Shown: piece after piece, positions 13,613 through 25,566 of the stretch | Position numbering within the stretch: the stretch's first letter is position 1 | How the letters are laid out: each line of letters starts with the position of its first letter | Source of the DNA: Paragordius varius | Lineage: Eukaryota; Nematomorpha | Length of the DNA stretch: 64,000 nt | Direction: 5' to 3' | Assembly: GCA_964247055.1 (NCBI GenBank) | Contig: OZ176053.1 | Coordinates: 8,990,001-9,054,000 of the forward strand | Made by a program: the position numbers and the translations under genes | The notes under the pieces: model-generated | Seen by the model: the letters and a program-made list of their open reading frames with translations, nothing else | Database searches by the model: none | Told to the model about the DNA's origin: nothing

Positions 13613-16600
13613 CACTTTTTCCATACAATTCGATGCAGAGAAAAAGATTATCATCTCAGATTTTTGATTTAGGGAATATTTTTACCCAATAATCTTTATA
13701 TATTTTTGGCGCCATTTTGGCTTTACATACCAGCTTTAAGGCACAAAAGTTCCCCAAATTAAAAAACTAAGGCGATAAATCTTTTTTCTGCATCAAATTG
13801 TATGGAAAAGATATTCATATATTCTATGTTTTGTAAAAATTCTACGCAACTTCCTCTTTGGTGCAAATTATCGAAAAAAATTTTTTTTATACAAGGCTTA
13901 ATCTTTTGTTGAAGGCGATATATTGGGTAAACTCCATATATAGAGTTAAAATATGAATGTTTTAATAAAAATAAAAAAAAATTTACCGCATATTAACAAG
14001 TTTTTATGATTAAAATTTGGCGCTAAAGTGCGATTTTTTAGCTTATATTCTTGTAAATCTTTTAGAGACCCTCCGAAAAAGTGTAAAATCTTTGTTAATA
14101 ATATTTTTCCGTTTAGAATCATTGCTATATTTACACAAATAAAATTTAATTGACACTATATCTATTGTACAATTCTATTTGACCTTATATGCGATAAAAA
14201 TGCGATTTTTGGATTTTGGCTAATAACAGAAAAATTAAAATAACTTTTTTCTAGTATTTTAACCGCATCCATAATATACATTTATTTATGTTGTATTAAC
14301 AATTTACTATAATTCAAAGAAAATAAAATGGCGGCGAAAATGTGTTAGATAAGAATTTTTTTACAATTTAAATTTATATCAAATTTTTGTATCGTGCTCC
14401 TCAAAGATTAAAGAAAGCATTTTAATTTGGCCCACTGCTAAAAATATTTTTTAAGATATTTTAATTTTAAATGGCCCTTGGGTCTAAAACTACCCCAAAC
14501 GGTCATGAAGTGTTAAATTTGTTTCTTGATGTAGTAGAACTGTTAATTTGAGTAATTGGTCCGGATAGTAGAATAATTTGATCTCTATTTTTGCACACTA
14601 TAATCTTAACAATCCATTTTTAGACTAAAAATTAATTTATCAATTTCTTTATCTCACCCTAGATTGAAGTTGATATACCACGGTGTCATCAATACAATGA
14701 AACATTGGCAACTGACCTAGCACACGTCAAATTTAAACGTATTCTTAAGGCATGGATCATATCTCATCCACAATATGTTTATTGGCAAGGATTAGATTCA
14801 TTGTGCGCCCCGTTTTTATATCTCAATTTCCATGATGAAAGTAGGTAATTATACTCGGGATATTTATTTATTTAAAATCGAATACATTTCTTGCTTAGTT
14901 AACTGTTCCACTCTTCGTCAAATCGTTCCTATTTTTTTGTTCTAAAAATTATCTCTGAATAAATAAGTTATTTTTTAATGTTACCTTCAAAATGGTTTAC
15001 CACGGTTATATACCGGTTTAATTATATTGTAAACCAAACTTAAAAAATCGAAGTGTTCGATAAAGTTAATGAATGATTGACCTTTGATGATATGCATATT
15101 TTTACTGCAATTTAGGCATGGCTTATGGTTGTCTTTCATCCTTCATTGACAAATACCTGTACAATTTTTTTCTTAAAGAAAACTCCAATGTTATCAAAGA
15201 GTATCTCTCCATATTTACAGGCTTAATAGCTTTCTATGACCTTGAGTTATATAAACACATGGAAAAGATTGCATTTCATGCCGAACTATTTGCCATCCCA
15301 TGGTTCTTAACGGCATTTGCTCGTAATCTTTTTTAATTGTTTTGGAGAATAAACTAGAAATGTTTCTTTTATTAATTTTTGTTTGAAAAGTTTCCTTAAA
15401 ATGTAAAAAATGTGAATTTACACTTTATCTCATTTATGGTGGCGAATTCCCATTATTTTAGGCCAATTGGCAAGACAGTAGGGTATATGGGTAAAAAATA
15501 TTAAATGTTTGAAATAAACAGTTTTTTATTTTACAACATTGAATTCGTTTATTTAATTATGGACAAATTTGTTTTATCCATACGCTACTCTATATTCACA
15601 TATAATTTATGATATAATTAGATATTCTTCCATTACAAAAAATTTTTCATTTATGGGATACACTACTTTTGCAACCTGAATCATTTCCCTTGTTTATAAG
15701 TCTGGCCCTTGTTCAACATCTTCGAACAGCTATCTTATCTTCTGGATTTAATGAGGCCATATTACTTTTCTCAGATTTATCGGATTTGGATATAGGAAAA
15801 ACGTTAGATGTGGCTAAGGAATATATTGCTAAAACTCCTGAATCGTTAGTTTTTCGTTTTTACGGAAATTTGGCATCGCATTTAAATGCGGATAAAAGCC
15901 CCAAAGCGAACGAAATCAAGATATATAGTAAATCTCTTATCATTTTTTTTTTGATTAATAAGGGCGTTTTAATAAATGAATATATTAATTTGACTGTAGG
16001 AATGTTCATAATTTTATTTATATTTTGCTAATAATACTACACATATTTAAGCATATTATATATTTGATAGGAAATTCATGGAAATGGAATATAAGACAAA
16101 TACCGCACGTCTTTAAGTCTGATATATCAATCAATAACCTTAACTCTCCATTTAATCATATCACAATGTTCAATTTTTGTAAATTGAACGAAAGCATTAC
16201 GGGGTAATATAAACAATATACCGTATTTTTTGGGTATTTTTAATATATGTTGGAGTTATTCTTACCGATAAAAATTAAAGATATTTAATTCTCAAAAACA
16301 ACTAAGAAAATATTCGACTTTGTTTATAATATAAATAAAGTATTTTACTTTTCAAATTTAATATAAATTGGATCGTCTTACTAAATTTGATAATTTAAAT
16401 ATTTTCTAGCACAGAAAATTATTTTTGGACCCAACTTAATATACCACTCATAAAAAATCAATCAGATCTTATCGATGAATGGGATTGCATATTAGATAAT
16501 TTTGTTGAATCTCACTTTAACTACAATGTGTCAAGTCTCAAAATTTTATCATCACCTCATTTTTCTATTATCCAGCAAATATATGATTATATTATGGAAA

Positions 16601-16638
16601 AATATGAAATTAATTATTTAGCCATATTGATTGGTTAA
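11100..16638 (+). CDS. TBCK: TBCK: pseudokinase, TBC (Rab-GAP) and rhodanese-like protein
   Basis: TBCK is linked to mTORC1 signalling and endolysosomal mRNA transport. Exons: 11100-12554, 14663-14840, 15116-15322, 15622-15927, 16071-16203, 16410-16638; 2508 nt, 835 residues (human about 893). The first exon holds a divergent kinase-like half without a recognisable glycine loop, then the start of the TBC domain. The TBC domain keeps the arginine-finger region ([14 protein letters not shown]) and the glutamine-finger region ([18 protein letters not shown]), then [29 protein letters not shown] and ILLFSDL, which follow human TBCK closely. The last two exons occupy the rhodanese position but are strongly degenerate; only the final segment (residues near [16 protein letters not shown]) aligns, and no catalytic Cys loop is seen. 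Intron 1 (2.1 kb) is packed with repeats. Confidence 0.93.
12858..13077. mobile_element. Tc1/mariner-type MITE, family M1 (copy A)
   Basis: A 220-bp near-complete palindrome with terminal repeat CAGTCATGTATCCTT, flanked on both sides by TA (12856-12857 and 13078-13079). The arms share GGGTATAAATATTTGG and its complement. Copies B and C are at 21940 and 26448. Confidence 0.9.
13131..14270. repeat. Large palindrome (foldback) in TBCK intron 1
   Basis: The two halves are diverged reverse complements over about 0.5 kb each: GCGGTTAAAATACTAGAAAA at the left end returns inverted at the right end, as do ATATGCGGTAAAAA and the AATTCGATGCAGA segment nearer the centre. (TA)n runs at about 13449 and 13580 break the left arm. 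No coding potential; it resembles a large foldback DNA element. Confidence 0.75.
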
Positions 16639-17113
16639 ACAAATTAATAATGGAAAAAGAACGATTTTATACATTATATTTAAATTTTTGCATATATAAA
16701 TAATCTTTAATTGACCAAACTAGGGTATTATTTTTCAAAATAACAGAATATTATAAACCAGATAGGTCCGATACGCGCTTAGGCTCCAATAGATTAAATG
16801 TCAAATATACACGCAAATTAATTATACAATATGATTAAATATACTTTGCTATTCCATTTATTTCTGGCAGATAGAATATTCAGCAAAGGAAAATATTATT
16901 GACGTATAGTTATTACATTATTTTCTTATTTTATCCAATAATAATGCTTTTATCTGGCAATATTCTATGAATAACTAGCAATGTATATTTTCTCTAACTG
17001 TAATCTATCCAAAAAACACTATGGCCTATCTAATTCCTATTATTCTCTCATCATATAAAATACTAAGATAAGAGCTGGCAAAAAAATTGGCTTAAAATAT
17101 TATTAGTTATATG
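16639..17113. other. Intergenic, no gene seen
   Basis: AT-rich sequence 3' of TBCK without recognisable coding sequence. 17106-17113 is the left copy (GTTATATG) of the target duplication of the next hAT element. Confidence 0.6.
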
Positions 17114-20100
17114 TAAGGTGACCAGATTTTTTGAAGGAAAAAGCGGGACAAATCCGAGAAGGGGGGATCATTGGGGGGTACAACCAAAAATTTTTATACA
17201 AAAAATTTATTGTAATATTTATTTATTGTTAATACATTTTAAATATATAAAAATTTGTACCTTACAGGTTGTTTGTACCTTATTCAATAAATTTACATGT
17301 GCACGAACAAAGGGTGAAGTGATTGTAATATTCTAGAAAATAATAATAAAGACGAAATCATCACAAAGTGAGCTAGGTGATGCAAGAAGCGGCTAAAAAA
17401 ATATTTTTAACAATTTAGCGAATAAATTTAATCAAAACATTATTGGTAGATACACAACGCTATTCAAACAGCTACTGATTTGTTACCCCTGGATGTGGAA
17501 AATATAGATGTTAAATGCTTGGATATTGTAGAACTGTTGGTTAGCTCTTTGCCAGCGATTGAAATAATAAAAATGTGTTCTCCTAGAATCCTATTTTTTA
17601 TCACAGGACAAAGGTCAAAATTCCAAGTCAAAAAAGGTTAGAAATAAATTTACCATTACCTAATCGCAATATTATAAAGCATCCAGAAAAACAAGGCTGA
17701 ATGAATAGCCAGAATATAAAAATGTTTTATACAAAAAACGATTATTTGGAAGACAAGACGGTGCACAGTGACACTTTTTTATGAAGTCTCATTATTAAAT
17801 AAATATATTGAATAAAAACTTATATTATGGACAACAGAAAAAAATACGTAGGATATAAATGGTTAAAATAATCATTTTTTAAACAAATTATGTTCATGTA
17901 GAATGCATTATTTTTACCTGAACCACTGCTATTGAACGCGTTTTTCCACAGTAAATTCAGTAAGGACACGGAATCAAATTTAAATGTTGAATAAAAGCCA
18001 TTTTATGTGTTCAAATATAATTTTATGAAGACTTATACAATATTTTAAGTAATTTTGTTTATTTTTTAACATAAAAACTTTATAAATATAAGAAAATATT
18101 TTATTCTTTGGTATATTTTTTGTTTGAGTGAATGCGTTTTAGCAGATTGTCATATTTTTTAAAATATTGTAGAAGTCTTCAATTTGTCAAATTATATTTG
18201 ACAGATAAAACGGCCTTTTTTCAACATTTAAATTTGATTTTTCCGATGTCCACACCAGATTTACTAAAACGCGCTAAGTAGCAGCGTTAGTTCTAAGTAA
18301 AGATAGTGCGAATTCCACAATTTTTAAAATATTATTTTATGTAATATAGTTGGTGATGAAATATTTTCAACCATTTCTTTTCTTCTGTATATTTTTCTTT
18401 TGTCCATAATTTGAGTTTTTCATTATTAATATATCTTTTAACTAATGATACTTCAGAAAAAAAGATCATTTTCTGAAAGATTAATTTTTGACAATTTTTG
18501 GGAGCAGATATAATCAAATGATTTTTGAACATCGCACCAATTAACTTTCTAATGTTATCCAATGAAAATGATCAATTTCATTGAATTATGTCGTCCAGTC
18601 TTCCAAATAATCTTTGCAGTTTGTATAAAACATTTTTATATGGTACAGGATATCTTGGCGATTTATTAAGCCTTGTTTTTCTAAATTATTTATTATATTG
18701 CAGATGGTTAATGGTAAAAAATTATTTTCTAACCGTTCTTGACATTGGAATTTTAGGTAACTTCATTGGCTACTTCGATTGCCGAAATTTTGTCACCTTC
18801 TATAAATTTAATAACATTTTAAAAGAGAGAAGCTTGATAATGTAAGAATTCTAACCATATTTTTGAAGAATCACTTTCAAAAAACTTTTTTAAAGTTGTA
18901 GGACATTTGTCCTGTGATAAAAAAAAGATTTTAAAGGATCATACATTTTTAAAATTCTTTCGATAACTGTCATAAAAGCTAACCAACGAGTTTTACAATA
19001 TCCAAGCATTTTTTGATATTGAACTTCTGCATTTTCACAGAATGCTTTAAGCGTTTCAACACGTACCGTGTATATATAAAAATAGGAATATATTTTAACA
19101 ACTACATTTTCCACATCTAGGGGTAACAAATCAGCAGCTGTTTCAATAGCGTTGTGTATTATATGCGCTGCACACCCAGCGTCAATAATGCTTCGATTAA
19201 GATTATCTGCTAATTACTGAAAATTATATTTTGTTCCCCTCCTTGCTTTTCCACCGAAGTTTGTATTGGTGTTGTCAGCGCAATATGCGATAATTTTGTT
19301 CTTTTAAATTATTTTTTTCTATGCATTATTGAAGTAAATATTATTTCGGAATTTTCACCGGGTAGAGAAATTGACTCTAAAATTCTAATTTTTACTCCGG
19401 TTTCTGAATCAAAATTTAAGTGGGAAATAATTTTGTTTCATGGTGATTTGATGCATCAGAGTATAGGGATAAGAAATTAATTTTCAGCGAATCTTTTTGC
19501 ATTTCAGAAAATGCATGTGGCGAAAGGACATTGCACACAATGGGTCAGCCTTTGTACGGGCACATGTAGATTTTTTATGGAATAACGTGCGAATAACCTG
19601 TGAGGTACAGTCCATAGATCTAAAGGAATGATTGTGATTAACAGCGTGAAAAAATAACACGCCCTCAGCTAGTGCCAAATTCTTTTCTTCCTCTCCAAAA
19701 GCGGTTTTCGAAAAAATCGTTCATTTTGTAAGATGATGCCGCCATATCTAAACATTTTTTATGTTTCTGTGTTTCCATATGCTTTGTAATATCATGCTTG
19801 CCGCCATGTGCTAGGGTGAATTCCCCCTCGCATATAAGACATTTAACAGATGATTCATTTTTCGTTTTTTTGATAAAAGGAAAATCTTTCATTAATTCAT
19901 TGTTGAATTTACAACCTCTTTTTGTGCTCATATTTATAAACTACTATTAGTATAAAAAATATTATATTACCTTAATTTTCTGGAATAAACGTGTAAGGTA
20001 CCGATTTGTGGTATCAATTTGTCTTTTGAGCTACCGATTTGTGGTATTAATTTGGCTTTTTAATAATGTTGGCAAGTAATAAAACTAAAATATTAGTATA

Positions 20101-20490
20101 ATAAATATTATATTACCTTCATTTTCTGTAAACGTGTAAGGTATCGATTGTGGTATCAATTAGTCTTTTAATCTATAGATTTGTGGTATTAACTTGGCTT
20201 GATAATGATGACAGTAGTAGTAGGAAGGAAAGTGTATAATCATATGATATAAATTCGAAAAAAAAGTTTTTAATTTAAAAATAAAAAATTTTAATTTAAA
20301 ATTTATATAGATTTTAAAGATATATAATGATAAAAAATTTAAACGGATAAAAAAAATTTATTTGTATTAAAAAAAAATTTTTTTTATATAATCGTGAAAA
20401 AGCGGGACATTTTAAAAACTTAGCGGGACGCGGGACAAAGTGTGAAAAAGCGGGACTGTCCCGCCAAAAGCGGGACGTCTGGTCACCTTA
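17114..20490 (-). mobile_element. hAT transposon with decayed BED-finger transposase
   Basis: Terminal inverted repeats TAAGGTGACCAGA / TCTGGTCACCTTA are flanked by a perfect 8-bp target duplication GTTATATG (17106-17113 and 20491-20498). The length is 3377 bp. Transposase pieces lie on the minus strand: a BED zinc finger at 19931-19665 (CLICEGEF then HDITKHMETQKH), a middle piece at 19678-19484 (FHAVNHNHSFRSMDCTS) and a later piece at 19129-18890 (CKTRWLAFMTVIERIL). The frame is interrupted between pieces, so it is not expected to be active. A segment near 17455-17640 is an inverted copy of 18890-19160. A tandem duplication of about 140 bp lies at 19944-20210. The exact target duplication suggests a fairly young insertion. 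Confidence 0.93.
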
Positions 20491-20498
20491 GTTATATG

Positions 20499-21729
20499 GT
20501 ATAAAACTAGCCTCCATGAATAAAGTTTGATAATACTACTTAAAACCAATTTTATAAATAAATCTGTAGATACTCGATCTAAAAATAGACGAATCAACTT
20601 CAAGAGAGGGAAAGAGAGAGAGAGAGATTAGTCTTGTAGATAATTTAGTGTTATTCTTTTTCTTGGTTGTAGTATTTTTCGCCTATTCTTTGCGGCTATT
20701 TACAGTAAAATTGAAATTATACGGACAAACGTAAAAATAAAGGCAAATATTTTTTTTCTAAAAGACAACCACATTTTTGAAATTTTATTTTGATATAAAT
20801 AATTGTTTATAATTGCAAAGTATGAAATAAAGATATGTGTGGTAACAATCAATTATATATATTTTTTAATTGTAATTATATGGGAAAAATTATGGTGTCA
20901 AAAAGTATGGTTATTTTTTCTAAAAAGATATTTGTCATATATTTTTAGGTGTCCATATAATTTTATTTTTTACTGTAAATTATTTATGTTGTTAAAATGA
21001 ATGGAATGGCCAAAGTAAGCAGTATTATTATAACAATGTTAATAATTTACCCAACCAATCCGCAACAAAAAATTTTAAAGCTTGCAAAGTCTTCAAATCT
21101 CTTTTTTGTAGAATCAGTTTCCACAGCTATAGCCATAGGGATTGTGTTATTTAATAATTTTACTTTCATAGTTTGGCTTGATATCTCAGTTATTTCCACA
21201 TCTTGTGAAAAGATATTTTTTGTCTATTTTGTTAATATACGTTTTAGTTATTTTAATCTTAATTTCAACTCGTAGTTAAATATAATTATCTAAAATGTTT
21301 CTAACAGATTTTACCGATTTTAACTGAAGTATTATCATCATGTTAATATCCTCATCTTATGCATTTTGTCGCGAATATTCAATAAAATTAAGTAAATGAT
21401 TGTTATTTGGCCGCAAACCTAGAAAGGATTGGATTATAGCGCTATCTATCTATACAGAATTTTAAAATTATATATTGACATAGTACACTCCAAGCATAAT
21501 TTTTATTTTTATAACATTTCAAATGTGCCATATGTGTAATAATATAGTTTAGAAAGAAATAAAATGGGATAAGGAGAATTTTAACAATCATGGGCATGTT
21601 TTAATGTTTGTCCTTTTAATTTAGTCCCCTTATGCAAACACGCTTATAATTTAAATTATTTTTCTTAAAGCTTTCAGAATATTATAATTTTAATATTATC
21701 ACACATTTTGGGTTTAAATAAGTTCGACA
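20499..21729. other. Intergenic, no gene recognised
   Basis: AT-rich sequence with a short GA run near 20609-20627. A 92-codon frame at 20997-21275 resembles no family I know and has no neighbouring exon signals, so it is not called. Confidence 0.5.
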
Positions 21730-21737
21730 CACTAGGC

Positions 21738-24371
21738 CAGTGGTACTCAAACCGCGGGCCGCATGCGGCCCTAAGAGTGCTATTGCCCTATGACCATATT
21801 GATACTTCAATTATTTTCTTGATTAATGAATTTTTTAATACACATAAACAAATTGTCGCTTATTTTAATACTTAAGATTTAATTTTGGTAATTTTTATTC
21901 TTTACCCAATTTAAAATGTAGAGAAATTTCCTTACATTACAGTCATGTATCCTTTATTTTATCAAAAATTTATTTTTTTGTTAAATGGATATAAATATTT
22001 GGTAAAGAATGGAAAAAACAAGAGCTCTATGGTATTAACAATATCATATTCATCAAAAGTGTAAGAATTACCATAGAGCTCTTGTTTTTTCCTACAAAAT
22101 ATTTATACCCATTTGACGAAAAAAATAACTTTTTGATAAAATAAAGGATACATGACTGTATAATGATTTCAAATTTCGGCACACGTTGTTTCTGTATTCT
22201 ATTTTTTTTCTATTCTGAAATTTTAATTGCATTTTTTATTTTAACAACCTTTCACCCAAACTTGCATATACATATTCTTTTCGTTGCTATCCTGCATCAT
22301 TTTTTATAACTCATTCCCATAAAATATTTTTCAAATTATATTTCGACCTGTTTTTTATATGAATTCAAATTATATTCCTATTTTTTAAAAAAATTTACAT
22401 AATATTTAAACATAAATTAAAAGGATGACATCTAATGCTAAAAACGTAAATTATCTGATGAAAATCGCTCTTTTTTAAAGAAATTGGGGTTTAAAATAAA
22501 AATATTGTTACCTGCCGTTATGTAAAGACAGCATAATTATAAAAAAATATAATATTGAAAGACATTTTAAAATCCATCATTCTTATAAATTACCAGAAAA
22601 CCATGAGGAAAGAAACGAAAAAAAAAATTAAGAATTATACCAGAAAGAAAAATCTATTATATCCATATCTTTAGCCAGGAAAAAGCTGTAATATTAGCTT
22701 CGTATGAAATTCGCTATATTTTAGGAAAAATAACCATTTACTAATTCCAACTAATAAAAGAATGCCTAATAAATGGTTGCACTTTTTTATTTGATAAATT
22801 CCATAATACAAATTATGAGGCAAATTAAAAAACTTCAACTTTATGATTCAACATGTGCCCGACGAGATGAAAATATGGCTTATATTTTTAACAATACATT
22901 ATTGGATCTGAAAAACTCCAAGTATTGCTATTGATTCCAGCACTGATATTAGTTCAACACCTCCACTTGCGCTCTTCGTGAGGATTTTATAACGACATAA
23001 TCAGAGATGAATATTTAAATTTTTACCAATGAATAATACCACAAAAGGAAGTGATTTTCTCGAAATAGTTATTTTTTGGATAATAATGGTATATCTATGA
23101 AAAAATTGGTTTTGATGCACTGGCTCCTCTATGATTGGAATAAACAACGGATTTATTCCTCTTTTAAAAAACAACTATAATTTGCAAAATATTTATCCTT
23201 TCACTGCTTTCATCAGCAAAGCTTGGTTTCGCGTGTAAAAGATGAATCACAGTAATTAAAACGGTTGTGGATATAGTTAACCACATCCATGGCAGAGAAT
23301 TCAATCATCATAAATTCAAAAACCATCTGAAAGATATCCACAGTGAATTTGATATTCTTTTGTACTCGACTGTGAGATGATTAAACCTTAGCAAAGTAAA
23401 TAGATTTTTTGTTTTAAGACAATAAATTCTATTATTTGTAAAAGATAACAGAAAGTTAAACGAGGAAATTAATTTTGACAAATAGTGGGTGTTATTAGCC
23501 TACCTTTGCGACATTTCTTATAAACTTAGAATTTTTGAGATAAGTCTTCAAGGGAGCAAAATAATAACCCAATTTGCTAGTAAAATATTAGCTTTTGAAG
23601 AGAAAACAATAATATATAAACATGATTTTATAATTAAAACATTCCTATATTTTCCAACACTTAAAACGATTCATGTAGAAAATGTGGTACCGCGGAGATT
23701 AATTTAATAATAGACAATCATTTAACATTTTTATCTAATGAGGTGAATTTAGATTTCAAGAATTAATAAATATTATAAATTGCTTAAAACTCGTTGAAAA
23801 TCCATGGCATATGGATATATCCAATAGTATTTCGGTTTTGATCAGGCGCATATCATTGAAGAATTCGTAGATTTTAAAAATGATTCAATTTGGAGGCTCA
23901 AGGAGATTCGTAGGGAAGAAAGATATGTAGAGTTTTGACTAGATGTGCCAAATAAATAGGAAAATATAAAAAAATATGCTCAAGTTATCCTAAATGTTTT
24001 TCCCTCAACTTACACGTGTGAGACGGCATATTCAAAAATGAAATATGTCAAGAATACACACAGAAATCGCTTAACCGATGATCAATATGGACGACGTATT
24101 AAGTGGCCTGTCATGAGGCGAAACCAAATTAGTCAAAAATTATTGGTTAATATCAAAATAAAAGTTGTTTAATATTTTGAACTAAACGGTGCAAAACGAG
24201 TTTTTAGCTGGATTTACATGTAATCAGCACAAAATTGTTTGTGCTTATTTAGAGTATATATATGTGCATGTTGTAAAATAGTATGGAGTATTTTCCATTA
24301 TAAGGTTCATGATGGTCCTCGAAAAAAATATATATTTTATTTGGCCCGTCAAATTTTTTTAGTTACCACTG
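21738..24371 (+). mobile_element. hAT transposon (GTF2IRD2/ZBED-like transposase), decayed
   Basis: The ends are CAGTGGTACTCAAACCGCGG and TACCACTG, flanked by an exact 8-bp duplication CACTAGGC (21730-21737 and 24372-24379). The length is 2634 bp. Plus-strand transposase traces start near 22450 (residues like KRKLSDENRSFLKKLGF) and end near 24110 with the hAT dimerisation region (FPSTYTCETAYSKMKYVKN, HRNRLTDDQY). Several breaks make it inactive. A Tc1/mariner-type MITE sits inside at 21940-22158. Relatives: 28102-28703 and fragments at 24460 and 31838. Confidence 0.9.
21940..22158. mobile_element. Tc1/mariner-type MITE, family M1 (copy B), nested in hAT
   Basis: 219 bp, termini CAGTCATGTATCCTT, TA on both sides (21938-21939 and 22159-22160). 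Palindromic around GAGCTCTATGGTA and its complement. It inserted into the hAT element after that had landed. Confidence 0.9.
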
Positions 24372-24459
24372 CACTAGGCATTTATGAATGAATGAAATTT
24401 TTTTTTGAATTGTGCCTTCCCATTTCCCTAAAAATCATCTCAATATTCCTCACGGTAAT

Positions 24460-24530
24460 CAAACCACTATGGGTTTCATGCGGCTCTAAGAGTGCTATTT
24501 ATGGTTCTGAATTAAATTTAATTTGATGAT
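24460..24530 (+). mobile_element. hAT 5' end remnant
   Basis: ATCAAACCACTATGGGTTTC and GCGGCTCTAAGAGTGCTATT resemble the 5' terminus of the 21738 element (GCGGCCCTAAGAGTGCTATT). Only a short fragment remains. Confidence 0.6.
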
Positions 24531-24539
24531 TATTTAGAA

Positions 24540-24774
24540 CAGAGGTGCCCAATTTAAATGGCTTCACGGGCCATATTACAAAAATTATGGGCATTAATTA
24601 ATATTTTATTAGATTCCAAACATAATAGAAAATATTTAGAATAAAATAATTTGGGAGGATTTATTCGGAAAGTTGATTTTTACTAAGTATGCAAATCTTT
24701 AAATTTCCTATTTTTTGGTTATTTAAATCTTTCACGGGCGCACAAAGTATTTTGGGGAATGTCCAATACCACTG
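24540..24774. mobile_element. hAT MITE with intact target duplication
   Basis: The 235-bp element begins CAGAGGTGCCCAA and ends CCACTG, flanked by an exact 8-bp duplication ATTTAGAA (24532-24539 and 24775-24782). The subterminal TTCACGGGCC / TTCACGGGCG motif occurs near both ends. No coding potential. Confidence 0.85.
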
Positions 24775-25047
24775 ATTTAGAATATAAACATCTACATATA
24801 TGTCAAACAGCTTGCAATATTTGTTGATATTTTATGATGAATAGCTCTTCAGACGAAAAAAATATTTTATTCGGCTCTTATCAACTTTTTGTTGAGGACT
24901 ATTGTTGTACATATTAATCGGGCAGACCGTCTTAATGACCTCTTTTGTGGGAATAAAATACTTAGTCTTTATCCGCATCATTACCCTTTTTAAAAAAAAT
25001 ATATAAAAATTATTTTTTTATGATAAGATTCAATTAATTTAATATTA

Positions 25048-25566
25048 TCACTTCGATTCAAATTGGGGTATCTAAATACCCCAGACTAAAATTAAATTGA
25101 TATTTCTAAAAAAAACAACGGAAGGAAACAGTCCCAATTTAAAATTATGCTTGTATTTTAATAAAAATTATATAAAAAGCCAAAATATCTAAATAAAATT
25201 TAGTTTTGAAAAAAAAGTTCCATATCAAACTACTTGGACGCCATTTTTATTTTACAAAAATTTTGCAAAATATTGTGTTAATTTGATTCAAACGTTTAAA
25301 TTAAAGCTGATTACTTATTTAAATTACATCTAACATTGATAGAAATATTATTCAAGCACATATGTTACATTGGCTAATTTTTTATCTTTGGGTTTTATAT
25401 TAAAAAAAAATATCAAGTATTTTCGAATAAATTTTTTTATATATTTCGGTTTATTAATGTTATATAGGTGCAAAATTTTGCCATTGTTTCGATTCCTTGT
25501 ATATTTTTAAATTATTTAATTTTAGCCTGGGGTATCCAACTACCCCAATTTAAATCGAAGGACTGA
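25048..25566. repeat. Palindromic element with about 45-bp terminal inverted repeats
   Basis: The left end reads CACTTCGATTCAAATTGGGG then a TACCCCAG block; the right end returns this inverted (CCTGGGGTA, then CCCCAATTTAAATCGAAG). The CACTTC...GGGGTA terminus resembles that of repeat R1. No coding potential. Confidence 0.7.

Larger units (their letters stand above)
12716..14518. repeat. Dispersed repeat R1, expanded by nested elements (TBCK intron 1)
   Basis: The left part (near 12716-12815) and the right part (about 14290-14518) match the two ends of the elements at 48961-49495 and 54455-54987; the right end reads GGTCATGAAGTGTTAA. Between them sit a Tc1/mariner-type MITE and a 1.1-kb palindrome. 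The left border is approximate. Confidence 0.45.

Noticed and set aside
20997-21275. 92-codon plus-strand frame with hydrophobic segments
   Set aside because: Membrane-like stretches arise easily from AT-rich sequence; no homologue recognised and no supporting exon signals.
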